Shown piece after piece: positions 61,606 through 64,000 of a DNA stretch of 64,000 nucleotides. The DNA comes from Arabidopsis thaliana (lineage: Eukaryota > Streptophyta > Magnoliopsida > Brassicales > Brassicaceae): NCBI RefSeq assembly GCF_000001735.4, contig NC_003076.8, positions 14,511,835 through 14,575,834 on the forward strand, in the 5' to 3' direction. The notes beneath the pieces were generated by a model. That model was given only the letters and a program-made list of their open reading frames with translations, was not told the origin of the DNA and searched no databases. The first letter of the stretch is position 1. The number at the start of each line of letters is the position of its first letter. The position numbers and the translations under genes were made by a program.

Positions 61606-62602
61606 GGGAATTTTATAAAATCTACTACTTTTTCTGGAGTTCTTTTACAATTTCTACAACACAAAGCTTTCTTTTACACATTGTACCACATTTCATTATC
61701 ACATGCACATTTGTGGACGAAATTGTCCTAGATGGTGACAGACTGATGTGACAGCCTTTTGTTTTTGTCTCCAGATCTTGTCTCCGATTAGAAATTCTCT
61801 ATTGCGTCTACGCCTTGTCTTCGATTTTATCATCTTGCTCTATTATTATGAATCCCACATCTTGTCCACCAATTGTTCTCATTTAAAGATTTTGAATTTT
61901 ATTTAGATTTTTTGCCATCTATTTTGGTCCACAGATTAGTTGAACGTTATTGTCTTCACCTGAACATTTACAATTGCATATAATTCTATTTTAATAATAT
62001 ATTATATCGGGGATAAGTTAATATCGAATGAGTGATAGAATTAGATAAGGGACAAATTCAGATCGAAATGATAGACAAGATAATATGTTATAACTGGATC
62101 TTTTTGTTATTTTGCAATCGAAGGAAAAAAAGCAATAATCTGGATTGGTGAAGACAATAATGTTCAACTAATCTGCGGACCAAAATAGATGGTGAAAAAT
62201 CTAAATAAAATTCGAAATCCTTAAATGAAAAACAATTGGTGGATAAGATGTGAGATTCATGATAATTTTGAAAGATGATGAAATCGGGGACAAGATCTAT
62301 ATACAACAGAAAATTTCCAATCGGGGACAAGATCTGGAGACAAAAACGAAAGTTATTTGTTTAGTCTCACGAAATATAATGTTTATTGGTTGAAGCGCAC
62401 GTGTGTCGAGGGAATAGAGATTAATAGAAAGAAAAAATAAATAGAGAGGTAAGAGAAATAGAAAGGAGCGATAAATAAGAAAATAAATATAGAGGGTAAA
62501 TTAGTAATTTCAATAGGAAATGTCGTAGGAGTTAAAAGGGGATTGGAAATGTGGTAGATTTTATAAGAAATTGAAAAAAATGGTAATTGATGTAATTTTC
62601 CC
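61606..62602. mobile_element. Non-autonomous MULE-like element with very long inverted repeats
   Basis: A perfect 9-bp duplication AATTATAAA flanks it (61597-61605 and 62603-62611). The ends read GGGAATTTTAT and, inverted, GGGAAAATTAC. Two arms are inverted copies: 'ccagatcttgtctcc' at about 61772 pairs with 'ggagacaagat' at about 62292-62340, and 'gtccaccaattgtt' and 'attttggtccacagattagttgaac' on the left recur as complements at 62140-62250. Total 997 bp, no coding sequence. The folded transcript would be a long hairpin. Confidence 0.8.
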
Positions 62603-62611
62603 AATTATAAA

Positions 62612-62765
62612 GAAAAATTCATTCAAATGCTCTTTTCATGATGCCCCTTTTCAACTCTACCTTTTCATGATGCCCCTTCTCATTATGTAGATTTTTTTTT
62701 TTTTTTTTTATATCAATTGGCTAAATACAGCACATCTGGTTCAGCTAAACTAAAAAAAAAAAAAG
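62612..62765. repeat. 30-bp direct repeat and T-run before the LINE
   Basis: 'cttttcatgatgcccctt' occurs at about 62631 and 62661 as a tandem pair. It is followed by a T-run (62692-62709) and an A-run directly before the LINE ORF start. Confidence 0.7.
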
Positions 62766-64000
62766 ATGGGTGAGAGAGGCGATTTTAGGGTTCCAGTGAC
62801 GAGTTCGCAAGATGCGCCAATGATGGATATCGGAGATGGTGGTCGTCCCTCGGGAGACCCTCTGGATGTGGTAGAGTCATGGGCGAGTAAGGTGTCCGGT
62901 AGCAATGCTGGAGGGAGGTTGTCACCGGAGAGAGTGTTGGATAAGGAGTTCGTCATGGCGAGGATGCGGCTGGAGTTTCCTGATGGGGAGGATGGAGAAC
63001 CAGTCATTACGATCGCCCAGGAAGTTCTTGATGTGATGAATGGTTTGTGGAAGCAGTGTATTATTGTGAAGGTGTTAGGGAGACACATAGCGTTACCAGC
63101 GTTGAACAAGAGATTGAGGGAAATGTGGAATCCAAAGGGAGGGATGCATGTGTTGGATCTCCCAAGACAGTTCTTTATGATTCGCTTTGATCTGGAAGAT
63201 GAATACTTGGTGGCTCTTACCGGTGGACCATGGAGAGCGTTTGGGAGCCACCTAATGGTGCAAGCTTGGTCTCCGGACTTTGATCCGTTGAGGAATGAGA
63301 TAGTAACAACGCCAGTGTGGGTTCGTTTGTCGAATATTCCTTTGAATCTGTATCACGAAACGATCCTGTTGGGTATTGTTCAGGGATTAGGGAAACCTAT
63401 CAAAGTGGATCTCACGACATTGCATCATGCGAAAGCTAGATTTGCACGAGTATGTGTGGAGGTGAATCTATCAAAACCTCTCAAAGGTACAATAACGATT
63501 AATGGAGAGAGATATTTCGTTGCTTATGAGGGTCTATCAAACATTTGCTCGGGATGTGGGATATATGGTCATTTGGTGCACAATTGTCCTAGGAGAGTGG
63601 TGGAGAGGACAGTGGCGCCTGTGACCGTGGAGGTTCCAGTGAATGTTTCCGGTGGGACGCCGCAGGATGACGGTTTTACGGTGGTTCGAAGAACGGGCCG
63701 TAAGGGAGGAGCACCGGAAAATAGTGGGGTGGCAACAGCTGGTCGGTTGAGCACAAATTTGGAAAGGAATCTGCGTGATATTTCTGGGCGGGCGAATATG
63801 GAAAGCATTGATACCTCTAACAGTTTTGGGAATTTGGAGGAAGTGATTGAGGGGAGTGTAAGGGAAGTTGCTGCATCAGTGGATGCGAATAAAGAAAATA
63901 TGATGAATGGTAATTATGCTAAAAAAGGGAAGAGTGTTGCACAAGGGAAGGCTTGGGCGCCAGTGGATTTAATGAATAAAATTAGGGCCGGAAAAAAAGA
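62766..64000 (+). CDS. LINE ORF1-type protein (DUF4283 plus CCHC zinc knuckle), cut by window edge
   Basis: Open from ATG at 62766 (MGERGDFRVPVTS) to the window end, 411 codons without a stop. A DUF4283-like domain (FMIRFDLEDEYLVALTGGPW, TTPVWVRLSNIPLNLYHETI) is followed by a CCHC zinc knuckle, CSGCGIYGHLVHNC (C-x2-C-x4-H-x4-C), and a Ser/Gly-rich linker. This is the usual first part of Arabidopsis Ta11-type LINEs, with endonuclease and reverse transcriptase expected just right of the window. A stand-alone zinc-knuckle gene is the alternative. The frame is intact, so the copy may be young. Confidence 0.85.
   Translation, partial: MGERGDFRVPVTSSQDAPMMDIGDGGRPSGDPLDVVESWASKVSGSNAGGRLSPERVLDKEFVMARMRLEFPDGEDGEPVITIAQEVLDVMNGLWKQCIIVKVLGRHIALPALNKRLREMWNPKGGMHVLDLPRQFFMIRFDLEDEYLVALTGGPWRAFGSHLMVQAWSPDFDPLRNEIVTTPVWVRLSNIPLNLYHETILLGIVQGLGKPIKVDLTTLHHAKARFARVCVEVNLSKPLKGTITINGERYFVAYEGLSNICSGCGIYGHLVHNCPRRVVERTVAPVTVEVPVNVSGGTPQDDGFTVVRRTGRKGGAPENSGVATAGRLSTNLERNLRDISGRANMESIDTSNSFGNLEEVIEGSVREVAASVDANKENMMNGNYAKKGKSVAQGKAWAPVDLMNKIRAGKK

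Overview
This is a plant nuclear window from the mustard family, almost certainly Arabidopsis thaliana or a very close relative. Genes have many short exons with GT-AG introns, intergenic DNA is AT-rich, and several transposon families are nested in one another. From memory, the gene order matches A. thaliana chromosome 5 around At5g36860-At5g36930: Ulp1-type gene, callose synthase 4/GSL09, acetyl-CoA synthetase ACS, beta-glucosidase BGLU42, thionin, TIR-NBS-LRR. No database search was run.

Layout. 0.4-5.3 kb (minus): a transposon-type DUF1985/Ulp1-protease gene whose introns and flanks carry seven copies of a perfect 10-bp palindrome. 6.5-22.1 kb (plus): a full-length callose synthase of about 42 exons. 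One of its introns has grown to 4.3 kb by nested insertions (inverted Helitron-like ends around a MULE-like element with a satellite core). 23.1-28.5 kb (minus): plastid acetyl-CoA synthetase. 30.3-34.3 kb (minus): GH1 beta-glucosidase. 34.8-37.0 kb: a poly(A) retroposon bounded by a 16-bp target-site duplication. 37.0-43.3 kb: a repeat-rich stretch with a two-exon secreted-peptide gene, a tRNA-type SINE, a Helitron-like copy and two Stowaway-type MITEs. 43.3-45.9 kb: three tandem S1/SPH genes, two broken and one intact. 45.9-47.9 kb: a 5'-truncated LINE. 48.5-49.4 kb: an eIF3g RRM relic and a solo LTR of Cassandra type carrying a 5S-rRNA-like Pol III promoter. 50.2-50.8 kb: a thionin gene. 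52.6-54.4 kb: two paralogous two-exon secreted-peptide genes alternating with LRR relics. 55.9-60.1 kb (minus): a TIR-NBS-LRR gene with a predicted C-terminal membrane segment. 61.6-62.6 kb: a MULE-like inverted-repeat element. From 62.8 kb: the first ORF of a LINE, running off the edge.

The left half (callose synthase, ACS, BGLU42) is conserved metabolism and cell-wall biology. The right half is a fast-evolving defence-type block: thionin, S1/SPH secreted proteins, small secreted peptides sharing a PPSxS motif, and an NLR with nearby LRR fragments. The most promising under-described items are the three small peptide genes, the palindrome array in the Ulp1 gene, the dimeric satellite in the callose-synthase intron, and the NLR tail. 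All gene models were assembled by eye from splice signals and need transcript support.
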